Of a stretch of DNA of 64,000 bases, positions 10,901 through 24,000 are shown in pieces; positions within the stretch are counted from its first letter, which is position 1, and each line of letters begins with the position of its first letter. The translations under genes were made by a program, and so were the position numbers. Under the pieces are notes generated by a model. It was not told where the DNA came from, did not search any database, and saw nothing but the letters and a program-made list of their open reading frames with translations. This DNA comes from Patiria pectinifera (Eukaryota; Echinodermata; Asteroidea; Valvatida; Asterinidae), in the NCBI GenBank assembly GCA_029964075.1, contig CM057149.1, forward strand, positions 7,512,465 to 7,576,464, given 5' to 3'.

Positions 10901-12000
10901 AAGCCGCTGCAATGGAGACACAAGGCCATGGAAAGCAATCTTTCCGATTGCAACAAGGATCTCTGGTATTTCCTCCTCTGGTATACCTTTTCTCTTGAAT
11001 ATGTATTTTTGAGCCTTGCCATATAAGCGTGATATTGTGTTTGGTAGTGTGGAATTTAATTGTCTCCATAATAAACACATTAAAAGGAGCAGCATTGGGC
11101 TATGGGCTAAATCGAAAAGGACAGCTGATGATTTTATGGTTTGAAAAAGAGTCTCGGCGTCATTGGGGCTTTTAGAAAAAAACTTTCCCAAGTAATTCTC
11201 AACATCTTTCTCAGAGAACCCCAAAACCTTTACATGGGTGAAAGGTTTTACAACCAGTGATTTGCTGACCAATGTGCCAAAATGAGAGGTGCGTGTTGTT
11301 ATAACCACATCAATGTCTGCTCCAAGCTTTCGGTTTAGAATTTGCAGGATGGATCCGAACGCTTTACTATCAAGTTTGGTGGTCATCAACTCGTCAAAGC
11401 CATCGAGAAGAATTAGCACCTTTTTAGGATTCTTGAAAATATATGTTTTCAGGTGTTTTTTATCGATAACGTTTGGATCGATGAGCTGCTCATATAGAGA
11501 GTCAACCAGATCTGCAGTTTGTTCCATTGCACTCATATTCAGAACAAAAACAAGCTTATATTTTGTTAAAGGGCCAGAAGAGATAGTCGCCCAGTCGTGT
11601 GCAATTTTCCCAATCAGAGTTGTTTTTCCCAGACCCGCCAACCCTTCATAAATTATTCGATTGATAACAACACCATCTTCGTTTTTAATAAGGAAAGCAC
11701 CCTCATACGTCACCTCCTCCCCATCTTTATGCCCTTCCCACGTCATACCTGTCTTATCAGTAACTAATCTTAACTTAGTATATATATCCATTATATGACT
11801 CATGTCGTCATCAACCCATGGAATCATTTGCACGTAACTGCCTGTGGTCTTGTATACCTTCTTAAGTGCCTCTTCACACCTATCCGCTGCCACAACTACT
11901 GCTGCATCGGTGACTGGACAGGTATCTTGACTTGTTTGTACTGCTGGGCTGCTTACCTCAGGTTTGTGTTGTAAAGGATGCTGAACGGTTTCCTTGCCTC
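7892..12000 (-). CDS. Unit B exon 17: NACHT ATPase and LRR array
   Basis: Opens after TTTTTCAACAG in phase 1 as GKETVQHPLQHKPEVSSPAV. A pre-NACHT segment YKTTGSYVQMIPWVDDD is followed by Walker A GLAGLGKTT (about 11618-11644), Walker B LILLDGFDEL and sensor-1-like VVITTRTSHFG. Then winged-helix-like sequence (LSFQEREFEKSALDKALKAG, FIHKTIQEFCAAVYL) and about 900 residues of ribonuclease-inhibitor-type LRRs. Family role: nucleotide-dependent oligomerising immune receptor. There is no in-frame Met between the acceptor and the NACHT, so it needs upstream exons. The last residues (VVVESTTCESGF) and the stop come from a hAT-like element end. Confidence 0.9.
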
Positions 12001-15000
12001 CTGTTGAAAAATTGAATTCATAAACAATGGCTTGTGTGTGAAAGTGAAAATCTGCAAAAAGGTCAAAAGACGGGTGTTCATTTCGGGATGTTCAATTTAT
12101 CACAATATTAGAGCATAAAGAATCAGAAAAAACTTCATAGCTGTTAGGTCACTCTAACTTGTGCCAGCCCAGCCTCCCCCTACCTAAAAATAATTGAAAT
12201 AAATTAGTTTAATCCACATCTGGTTATGCTTAATATGAGCTGTTAATTTTTTTTTTCAATTGTGATCTTTTTTTTCCTGAACTATATACACAATGTTTAA
12301 TTCTGAAAGCGGACATTTTCTCTAGTTCGCCAGGGCGTTTGCCGAACACTGTCATGAAAAAAACTATGAGTCAATGATGTTGCAAAAAGTAAAATGGAAG
12401 AGATTATCATATCGCATCATTAATTACATGTATCCAGGTTAGAATGAATAGCAGACAATTCATATTAATGATTAACATCAACTCAAAACAAAGAAGCATG
12501 CACATGTAAATAAATCCAGGACACACAAACAGTCTAATGATTATCCAAAAATGACAGTTAGGTTACTGTATAATCTTTCACAGAACTAAGCATAAAACTA
12601 AATGCGGGAAATCACTGCTGCTGCACTCCAAATAGTAAGTTAAGTCTGCTTGTTTCAAATAGGTAGAAGTCAATCGCAATATACAGACTCGAGAAAAAAA
12701 TCGGCTTTGCCCTTTAGATTATTTCATTTTCCCCAACAGCCCATTACTCATTAATTCATACATCAATGCAAAATAAATGAGTGACTTAGATGTGATATAC
12801 ATAGGGAGCGTTATTTAGCGTTGCTACATGGGTTCGCATACCTCAAATCGACACCTATAGACATCAATGATAATTACGCGCACTTCCATTCATGTTTAAT
12901 ACCTACAACTCTCCAAGCGTTAAGACACCCATCAAATTAAAGGAATTAAAGTTTATTTCATCGTCCTTAATTTTCTACTCGATTTTTGAGTGGCAATCCA
13001 ATGACTATAGGGAAAAGTCGTTACCGTACGTGGCCCATCGCCATTAAAAAAAAACGAAGCCTGCGCTCCATTGTAGAAAAAAAGCAATTCTAGGACCCCT
13101 TTCCATGATCGGAATTTCACAAAAATTCGAGCTCGCAGTCTTATGCACGGCTTTAACCGATATAGCTTACAGAGCTTCAAGTTTATGGCCCATTAAATGA
13201 TCTAATAACAAAAATTTAGGGCATTGGAAATTGTGATTTTGCCCGTGTAAGTAATTTTGGGCCTGTTTACCAGTCTGCACCCATAGAGGAACAAATTACA
13301 AGATTTTAATCACTATAAATAGCGCCCTCATGTTGTGTCCACCATATACTGCCATGCAACGGCCTACAGTTGTACCAAAGAAAATATGTGACTCTCTAGC
13401 TAGCGGAACTGGAAATTCTTCCATGTTAATACCCTCGCCCTGCCCCTTCACCCTGAAAAATGCAATAGCACTTAATCTCAGATATCAAACTACTTTATTG
13501 TATCGAACAAGATTATATTTACCTCGTCCCTCCAACGGCAAGTTGTAAGTGATATTAACTCCACTTGAACCAACAATAATAGGGTTCTGGCTGCCGCTGA
13601 TTGTGTCGATGCTTCCTATGCTGGCTCCACCTCCTCGTGGGTAATCTACAATCAAAAGCAAGTATTAAATTATTCTTCAACTCAATTCAATAATGGTTTA
13701 TCAAAACATGTTTAAAACTGAATTGTACATGTGAACTTCATATCTGATAAAAAAAACAACCAACATAATATAATTACAAACAGAATATATTAAACTACAA
13801 TGAACCTGTACATTAAAACATTAAATACTTAAAAATATGTGTGCAATTGAACAGAATCAAAACTTGAGCTATGTATGTTAAATAAACATATCATATGGCT
13901 TTTCTGCAAATTTGTATAAGTTTATACTTATTTTGTCCATATGAAGTCATCTTATTGATGATTTTAATGAAAGAACAACTTTTCCTGACCTATTTGCTGC
14001 TTTTTGCTGCTCCACATTTTACAGGCATACCAAAACAATCCAAGATAATGTCGATATGACGTAAGCTTCAATTTCATGTAAAACATATACGTAACTATGT
14101 ATTTACACAGCCAATACATTTTTAAGAACATTTCTAGAGCATTTTCTAAGCATTTATATTATGAACATTTAAGATAATAATAATAATAATGATAATAGTG
14201 AACATTTACACCGCGCCATATCTGTCAATATGACACTCCTGACGTCACATGACAAATAATGACTTCATGATGATGTCACTTGCTTAAGACCAACCAAAGC
14301 CTAGGGCCTTGGTCTGTGCCTATTTATTATTTCACGACTAATTATTCCACTGTGCCTACTTATTATTCCACGACTAATTTCTTCATATATAGGAATTCAA
14401 AATATACACCTTTATTCTTAGATGATGACTCGATCGTGACAAATGATGACGTCATAATGACACACAACCTAGTGTTGCCTGCAACACGTCTATGTATATT
14501 TGTTCATATCAAGTTCCAACCCAATTTGACTTACTTTCTTTAGATAAAAAATCTTAAAATATATACCTTTAAGATGACGTCATGTGACCATTGATGACAT
14601 CATTATGACTTATCTAGTACCAAGTTAACTTTAGGGTCTTTGCGTATGACTAATTTGCTGTAATGTGAGAGGTGGAGAATAATTACTTGGTACGCACCAA
14701 TTGATGACAGTTAATATAGTCAATTTGATGATGGACATATTCACATTGGTTTGTGCAAGGAATGTCCATGTTGCTGCTTGGATGTTGAACATAGGATATG
14801 TGCATATATGTCTGTACAGCGAATGTCCATATTTGTTTTAAACTCCGGGAGGAGGCGTGATTGAGATGCCCCCTACCGTGAATCGCGCCGACGGATCCCA
14901 TGAGAAGCTCTGCTAGGTTACGGTCTGGTGATACACGGACATTGGAAATGCCCTTACCTTTGTATGGCGAATGTTATATATCTGTATAAGATTGTACCTT

Positions 15001-18000
15001 TTGATAGGCTGGCCAAAGAGGCAGTGACTGATGCTAATACAGTTGAACTTCCTGTGTCAACTTGCTGTCTATCGCTTGCAAGTGTCTTTTCCTGTGAGTC
15101 TTTAGCTTCACTGCCAGCCATGTCTTGTCCGTCTCTCTTCCTTATTGTACCAGCAGCTGAGATACAAAGGCAAAAACTTGAAACAGATCACTTGAAATAG
15201 TGGTTTGTCAAAGCTGAAAGATAATATTGTTGAAGAAGCAAATTGCCATGTGTGAATCAAATCAAATGAAAACATGTTAACGATAGTAGTACCGGTCTCT
15301 GACGGGGTACTAGCGGCAGTACCGACTACTGCCGATAACACCTGTTGCCTTGTCTCACCCAGGCTCTTCGTATTGGTTTCAGCTTCAGATGGTGATTTGT
15401 TGGCAGCTGTTCTTTTCCCCTTTTGTATCCTCCCAGAATTGTTGTCTTTCCTTGGCTGTTCTAATTTCTGAGTTTGTGTTTCCCCTGATGAGTGGGGAGC
15501 GGGTTCCTTAACTGCTGCTGAGGATAGGGAAGTATTCTCTGAGCGATCTGAGTTTTCTTCCCGGCCACGGCTTGCCCTTGTTTTGGTAGCTTTTCTTTTT
15601 GCATTTTGAAGCCTTTCAGAATTGTTGTCTTTCTTTGGCTGTTCTAGTTTCTTTTCTTCTTTTTCCCCTGATGGGTTGCCAGCAGGTGCCTCAACTGCTG
15701 AGGAGATGGAAGAACCCGCTGAGTTCTTTTCACCAACAGAGCTTGTCGTTTTCTTGGTAGCTTCTGTTTTTCCCTTTTGTCTCCTCCCTGAATCGTTGTC
15801 TTTTCTTGGCTGTTCTAGTTTCTGTGTTTGTGTTTCCCCTGGTGAGTGACCACCGGGTGCCTTAACTGCCGAGGAGATGGAAGAATCCTCCGAGTTATCT
15901 TGAATGCCAAGGCTTGTCCTTGTTTTGGTAGCTTTTCTTTTCCCCTTATGCCTCCTCCCTGAATCGTCTTTCCTTGGCTGTTCTGGTTTCTGTTCTTGTG
16001 TTTCCCCCGATGGTTGAACAGTGGATGCTTTAACTGCTGACGTGATGGAAGAATCTTCTGAGTGATCAGAATGTTCTTGGCCCCCACTGTTTGTCCCTGT
16101 TTTGGTAGCTTTCCCTTTTTCATTTTGTCTCCTCTCTGAATCATTGTCTTTCCTTGGCTGTTCCAGTTTTTGTTCTAGTGATTTTACTGACGGATGCCCA
16201 GCGGGTGAATTTACTGCTGAGCATATGGAAAAGTCCTCAGAGCTATCCACAGTTACTTCACCGATACGGCTTGTCCTTCTCTTGGTTGCTTTTCTTTTTT
16301 CCTTTTGTTTCCCCGCTGAATCATTGTCTTTCCTTGGCTGTTCTAGGCTCTGTTCATGTGTTTCCCCTGATGGGTGACAAGCACGTGCCTTAACTTTTGA
16401 GGAGATGGAAGAATCCTCCGGGGTATCCACATTTTCTTCACCACCAAGGTGTTTCCCTGTCTCAGGAGCTTTTCTTTTTCCTTTTTGTCTTCTTCTGGAA
16501 TTGTCTTTCGTTGGCTGTTCTAGTTTCTGTTCTGGTGTTTCCCCTGATGGGTTGCCAGCGGTTGCCTTATCTGCTGAGGAGATGGAAGAGTCTTCCGAGT
16601 TACCCACATCTTCTTTACCGCCAAGGTGTGTCCCTGTCTTAGGAGCTTTTCTTTTTCTCTTTTGTCTTCTCCTGGAAATGTTTTTACTTGTCTGTTCTAG
16701 TTTCTGTTCTGGTGTTTCCTCTGATGGGTTGCCAGTGGTTGTCTTATCTGCTGAAGAAATGGACAATTCCTCCAAGTTATCCACATTTTCCCCACCGCCA
16801 AGGTGTTTCCCTGTCTCAGGAGCTTTTCTTTTTTCCGTTTGTCTTCTCCTTGAATTGTCTTTCCTTGGCTGTTCTAGTTTCTGTTCTGGTGTTTCTCCTG
16901 ATGGGATGCCAGCGGTTGCCTTAACTGCTGAGGAGATGGAAGGATCCTCCGAGTTATCCACATTTTCCTCACCGACAAGGTGTGTCCCTGTTTTAGGAAC
17001 TTTTCTTTGTCCCTTTTGTCTTTTCCTGGAATTGTCTTTCGTTGGCTGTTCTAGTTTCTGTTCTGGTGTTTCCCCTGATGGGTTGTCAGCGGTTGCCTTA
17101 ACTGATGAGGAGATGGAAGAGTCTTTCGAGTTATCCACATTTTTCTCACCGCCAAGGTGTGTCCCTGCCTTAGGAGCTTTTCTTTTTCCCTTTTGACCTC
17201 TCCTGGAGTTGTCTTTCGTTGGCTGTACTAGCTTCTGTTCTGGTGTTTCCCTTGATGGGTTGCCAGCGATTGTCTTAACTGCTAAGGAGATGGAAGAGTC
17301 CTCATTCTCCTCACTGCCACGGTTGGTCCTTCTCTTGGTGGCTTTTCTTTTTCCCTTTTGCATCCTCGCCGAATCATTGTCAGTCTTTTCTGGTGAATAT
17401 CCTGAAGATACGGTTATAAACATATTTATATTAAAATTGGCTTACAAGAATCATATAGTCAAATAGTTTATCAAAGAATGACAATGTCACAAGTAGGCGA
17501 GTATCATCATTACCTTGTCTACTAATAGGTTGGAGATAGAGAGATTTTCAAAGTAAATTCGGACCAACTTACAAACTAGCCAACTCTTTACGTCTACAGA
17601 GGTGACTCTTCGCACCTACAGAGGTGACTCTTCCCACCTACAGAGGTGACTCTTTGTCAGGTTACTTTTTACGCCTACAGAGGTAACGTTCTTAGTTCTA
17701 AACAGTACCTGATGACTTCTGTTCATCAACTCCACATGTGCAATAAGACACTACACTCATAACTCTAAACATTTGACAAAAAAGCGTCATCACTAGGTCA
17801 ACCCTTGAACTGTGGAATTTGGTTAAACACATAAACCCTGAAGGCCAGCTCATGCGCGAAAGGAAATGCAAATTTAAACATGAACTTGTGACTGCAAATT
17901 TGCAAATCTTATACACATTAGCCAATGACGCAACATTTGGTGACGCAACTAACTTCGCATCCGCACAAGCTTAATATATGTGTATAAACTTTACCTGCTG

Positions 18001-21000
18001 ATCTCTGTTCATCATCAGCTCCGCCCATCAACCCAGACACTAAGCGTAGCTCTATGTTGGTGTCTTGCTGAATTCCAAGTTCTTTGAGCGACATTCTACC
18101 CTTGAGCTAACATAGGGGGTTAACAATAAAGCAAAACTCTGTCAAGATAACAACTCTTTAATGATAAAATACTGGCATAAGTGAATATGTAGGATGTTGT
18201 GATTGAATACTTACTGTAAAGAGGATTGAAAATAAGGAAATTGGAGAAATTTACTTGAAACAGATTTTACATAACTGTACCATACCTCATGGTTTTTCCT
18301 TGTATATAGACGTTGTTTCTTTGGTTCAATCCCCAGTTTGTCTTGTAGTAATCCTTTCAATGCTGAGATAGTAGTGGACGGATGCAGTTGCAGACATACA
18401 GGTGATCTCAAAGAACTAATCACAAACAGCTGGATTTGGGATACTTTTTTCTCTTCAGCAGATGGTTTCTTGTCAGCAATTGTTTGTTTCCTTGTCTTCT
18501 TTCTCCCTAAAGGTAAAAAAAAAGAAGCATGTCGTTTTCTTTTACTTATTTGCACGATTTGGCTTCAAATGAAAATTTATTGAATAAAATATTCAATTGA
18601 CCATCAAAGTTCACAAAGTTAACCATCTGTTGAGGAAATAAATGAAGATCAGTATTTATGTGAATCAGAAGTGCTAATAATTGAGGTGACAGTCCTTAAA
18701 CAAAATATCAATTGAAATTTCGTGAATGGGACACTTGCAATCACAAAAGGAATGGTTAAACATAATGACAATCAAACATTTTGATTGATCACTTCCTATT
18801 TGGTACGTGTCAATGGCGAGTACTAACAAAATAGTTTTAACACATGCATTTTCATAGTCTTCATGGGGAAAATCATTCAAAAAATAGGATTGATTGCTGT
18901 ATCAGCTGCTACATCAGATTTGAACAGATGTATAAGACACCTGCACTATTAAGCAGGAGGTCGTGGGTTCCAGTTCCACGAGTGACCTTGTGAACTTTGT
19001 TTGTTTGGTTTTTTTTAGGGGGGAGCAGCTTTTGGACAGCATTAAGTATACAATACTTGTGAAAATATATCAGTGAATGGCAAATTCCATTAATGGAACA
19101 GAGAATTTACCTTTTAATTGGTTGTTTGTCTTAGCAGTGGTCTTGGCTGATGAGGAGACGGTGGAATTCCTTGAGTTGACCAACTTATCTTCAGCTTGAT
19201 CACCTTTGCTTGTTTTATCGATGGCTTCTTCTTTTGATGAGGATTCCTTGGCAACATTTCGGCCTTTCCTTCTCTTGCCTGAATTGTTCTTAGTCTTGCC
19301 TCTTCTGTGTACTTTCCCTGCAGGTAAACAAACATATAAAAGGGCTGTAGCTATATTCTCCAGCAAGCGAAAAGGCATACCTGCATTCAGATCGTCTTTG
19401 ATTTCGACAAAAAGCTAAACTTTAAAATCTACATCAAAATACCGAGATTTACCGGGTTTTGTTGTCAAGGTGTAAGACTCCCCAAAGGCATTCGAAGGAT
19501 CTCGCTTTTTGTCATCTGAGGAAGTTTGTTTTTCAGCCTTATGAAATAAGAGTTTTTGTCTCGCCTTCCCGTGTCGTCTTCTTCTCGTCCTCTTTCTCCC
19601 AGCTACCGGGTTTACAATTCAAGAATTGACATGCAAAGATGTTTTGCCATTGTGCCAGCCTTACGTCCATGTAGCTATCTGACTGACTCAGACTGACTGA
19701 CTCTGACTTATGAGCCAGGCATAACTAAACCATAACGCCAATGAAAGGGCTACAGCTGACCCATTGAAAATTCTTGGAAGGGACTCTCGCAATCGTAAAA
19801 TGAGTGGTTTAAACATAATGACAACCATACAGTTTGATTGATCACTTCCCATTTGGATGTATACATCAGATTTGAACTGATGTAAGGCACCTGCACTAGA
19901 AAGCAGGAGGTCATTGGTTCGAGTCCCACCTGAGTGAGATGTGAATACTTATTGTTGCAAGTTCTCAAACAGTATATAGTATGCCAGTGAATAGCAAAAC
20001 CCATTATTAAATAGAGAATTTACCTTTTGATTGGTTGTTTCTCTTAGCAGTGGTCTTGGCTGATGAGGAGGCGGTGGAATCCCTTGAGTTGACCAACTTA
20101 TCTTCAGCTTGATCACCTTTGCTTGTTTTATCGATGGCTTCTTCTTCGGATGAGGATTTCATGGCAACTTTTTTGCCTTTTCTTGTCTTTCCTGATTTTT
20201 TCTTGGTCTTGCCTCTACTTCGTATTTTCCCTGTAGGTAAACACAAATATAAAAGGACTGCTGCAGCTGTTGCGTCTTCTTAAGCAAACAAAAAGGCATA
20301 CCTTCATTCACAACAGCTTTGATTGTGATCCCTAAAAAGTAAGGAAGTACATCACAATACTGATATTTACCAGGTTTTCCTGCTGAGGTGTCAGACTTCC
20401 TCAAGTCATTCAAGTGATCTTGCTTTTCATCATCTGAGGTAGTTTGTCTTTCAGCTTCATCTAATAACGGGTTTCGTCTCGCTTTCCCTTGTCGTCGTCT
20501 TCTTGTCCTCTTTCTCCCTGTAAGAAAAAAAAGTAATATTTATCAGCAACCAAATTGTCCATTTTTATTGGTCCCAGTGCGCCAGCCTAGAGTCCTCTTA
20601 AAATGTGTACCTATCTGACTGACTGACATATCGACACTTGTGAGCCAGGCAGTGCTACATCATTAGGCTACTGAAAGAGCTAAATCTGGCCCATTGTGTA
20701 GACCACATGCATAAAAAGACTTCCGGTACATAGCTATTATATATCAATTGAATATAAATGTTTTCATCTTGTACCTGCTTTAATTGGCTTGTCTTTTTTT
20801 TCTTCAAAATAATGCTCAAAGAGTGCAGACAAAGGAGTACCCGCCTTAAGATTAAGCATAGATTTCAGTGTATAATCAAAATCCTAGCTAGGTTTTACCA
20901 AGTTTTGTTGCTGAAGTTGAAGAATTCCCAGAGTGATTGGAATGTTCTTGCTCTGCGACAGCTGAGGATGTTGGTCTATTGGTGTTATCTTTAGATGAGG

Positions 21001-24000
21001 AGGTGACTTGAATCATGCGAGGAGAACAAATGCTCAGGACGACACGGATTGTGATCAGTGGGAGGCATAGAATCCACAGAAACAGGTGGAGTTTGTCGAA
21101 ATTTGTGGCTGAGCCACCAGCAATTGAAGAGTCATCTTGATCTTGGGTGGTTGATATTTTTCCTTCTTCACATGATGGTTCCTTTTCGACATGATTTTGT
21201 CTTCGTCGTCTTCTACTCTTCTTTCTCCCTAAAAAATGTATATACCCTTGATCAATTTAAATAACATTTTTCTTATATTTTTTAGTAACCGAAGTGCGAA
21301 AATTGCAAGTCTTTGGTGTTGTAGGATTTGAGTCCAGGACTCACACTTGGGTCCATCTCTAGTTGCAATTTCAGTGACTATGACTTGACTCTAGTCATAT
21401 TCGCAAAAGATTTGGAATCAGACTTGATTATCATTAATTGAATTTATTCATCAATTTGTATGAATTTGACTCAATTGAACTTGAATTCACAAGTGAATTG
21501 GATAACTCGGACTGGAACCACTCGAGTCAAGACTCAGACTTTGATTCGAGTCCAATGTCAGTACAATACTGGTACCAAATGAGTAGAATTGTACCTGTTG
21601 ATTGGTCGCCTGTGGTTGTAGGGGAATCCCCTGACTCGTCGGTTGACCTCACTTGAAATTCCTTATCAGAGTCACTTTGCCTAATCATTTCCCTTGTAGA
21701 TGTAGTTTTCTTCCCAGATTTCTTTTGCCTTCGTTTTGTCTTCTTTCTCTCTAGAATATAACAAGGACATGGCAGCAAGTTAATCAGCGCTACTAAATCA
21801 TGCAAAACATGTAAGTTTATGTTTGTGAAGATATCGGTGGCTCCCTTGTACACTTTGTACGACAGAAAGAATCCTTTTACTGTTGAAGATGTATTAACTA
21901 TCCCCTCCAGAAGATGAGGCCCCTAAATTCCCCCTTAAAAATTGTTACACCACTCTGACCCCGTCCCCTGGCGACAAAGCCTGTATTCCCCCCCCCCCCT
22001 CGCCTCTATATCTAAACTCCTACCTGCTGTTTTCTGTTTGTCATCTCCTCCCATCAAGCCAGACACTAGACGCAACTCTATGTTGGTGTCTTGCTCAATC
22101 CCATAATTCGCTAGGGAGAGGGCATCACGGAGCTGTGGACAACAAATAGAAACTTGCTTAAGGCTTGAATTAATATATATATATATCACTTTCAAATTTC
22201 TATATTGCTTTTTTAACAGAAGGGAGACGTTAAATTTAAAATTGGGTATTGCATCTTTATTAGTGTCTAGTCCCCACAAGACAATCACCAGACCTCCAGT
22301 CTCAATTCAAGTCACAAACTATTCCAACGAATTGCAACAAAGGCATTTCTTTGTCATTGTTCGTGCTGTGTTACTTGTGGCTGGTCTTGTGCTTGGTCTA
22401 CAATTGGTTTTGTGTCTGGTCTTGTGAAGGTCTCGACTACAACACTGATCTTCACAGATGAAGATCCAATATTCCATGAACTTGCATGTAACACGAACAT
22501 GAATATCATCATTATTTACCTCATGGTTTTTCCTTGTAAACAGATGTTGTTTCTCTGGTTCAATCCCCACTTTGTCTTGTAGTAATCCTTTCAATGCTGA
22601 GACAGTAGTGGACGGATGTAGTTGCAGACAGACTGGTGATGTCAAGGAACTATTCACAAACAGCTGAATCTGTCGTTTCTGGCACGGTTCGGAACTATAG
22701 GGGAAGCAATATAAAATATGGCAAGTTTGAAAAAAAAATGCCTCTGAGGAAGTCCTTGCTAAGGATGATATATTAGGTCACTGAAGTTGTTTTTAAGATT
22801 GAAAAAAAGTCCTGAAACCATAGAATAATTATTGCTTAAGGATTAATCCACTTACACATGTACTACATTGTTTCACACTGTATTTATTTCCTGAAGAATC
22901 AATAAAACCATGGAGGACTTGGGCAGTTACAGGCGGGAAAGGGATATGGGTTAAGTATAGAGTACCGTAAATGTATCAATAAAATCTGAGACAATTTTAA
23001 GCAACAGAATGAAAAGGGCTGGACCATGACTTGTGTAATTCGAAAAAGTTTGAAGAGGACTATCACATACATTTCCTGAAACTGCTTCACAAACTTTTAA
23101 GATCTTGCATTCGTTTGATGCTCTTAAAAAAAGGTCATCAAAATGAAAAGTTAATTTTCACTTAATGCATTAGCAAACTTCGTTTTTCAACTTTTAAATA
23201 TTAAATGGTTCTATCAAAAATTTAAATAATGAAATATAATTAAACCTTAATTAAGTAATCCAACTACAATTTTTTTTGCACCATTCAGGAAGCAAGCATG
23301 TGTTGAATAAAGTGAACAAAATTCACAACCATCTTGTAAACATTTTTTAAACAAAATGAACAAATTTCAAAAGCATGATTTTAATAAATGTTTTTTAATT
23401 TATACTTTACCTGCATTCTTGATCCTCTGTGGAAGTTCTCGAAACAACAGACTTGGGTGAAATGGATTCTTGGCAGGACCTGGCAGCTAACAGTACTGAT
23501 TGGAACGCATCTTTCTTGGACTTACGGACTTTCTTCTTTCTCGTGACCATCTTGGCCAGCGAGTGATCATTGATGTGCCGAGCAGCTCTCTTGGCATCCT
23601 CCAAGTCAGAAAGGGTCCTCAAAGGTTGCAACCAAAAATCCCCCTGGATATTGATCAAGTTATTACAGATTTGAAATTGAAGGATACTAATAATTGTTTC
23701 ATGATTTGTCAAATAAAACAGGGGGGCTTTAAGAAAATGCACCTCCATCGGAGTAATGCACTACCACATCTAATCTTTGCAGAGGTGGCAGCAAGTCATT
23801 TTTTGCAAGTCCAAGTCAAGTCACAAGTCATTGTTTGCAAGTCCAAGTCAAGTCACAAGTCATAAGGTCCAGTCACAAGTCAAGTCACAAGTCATTAGGT
23901 CCAGTCACAAGTCAAGTCACAAGTTATTTGGTCTAAACACAAGTCAAGTCACAAGTATCTTTGTCCAAGAACAAGAACAAGTCCAAGTTGCACATTATTT

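Noticed and set aside
12953-13180. Open frame in intron 16 of B resembling one in C (34127-34315)
   Set aside because: The whole intron is alike between B and C, the two frames end differently, and the frame is not more conserved than the surrounding intron.
16405-17196. Long + strand open frame (263 codons) over 16.4-17.2 kb
   Set aside because: Antisense shadow of the repetitive exon 13 of unit B. Its Phe/Ser/Cys-rich product is just the complement of Lys/Glu repeats.
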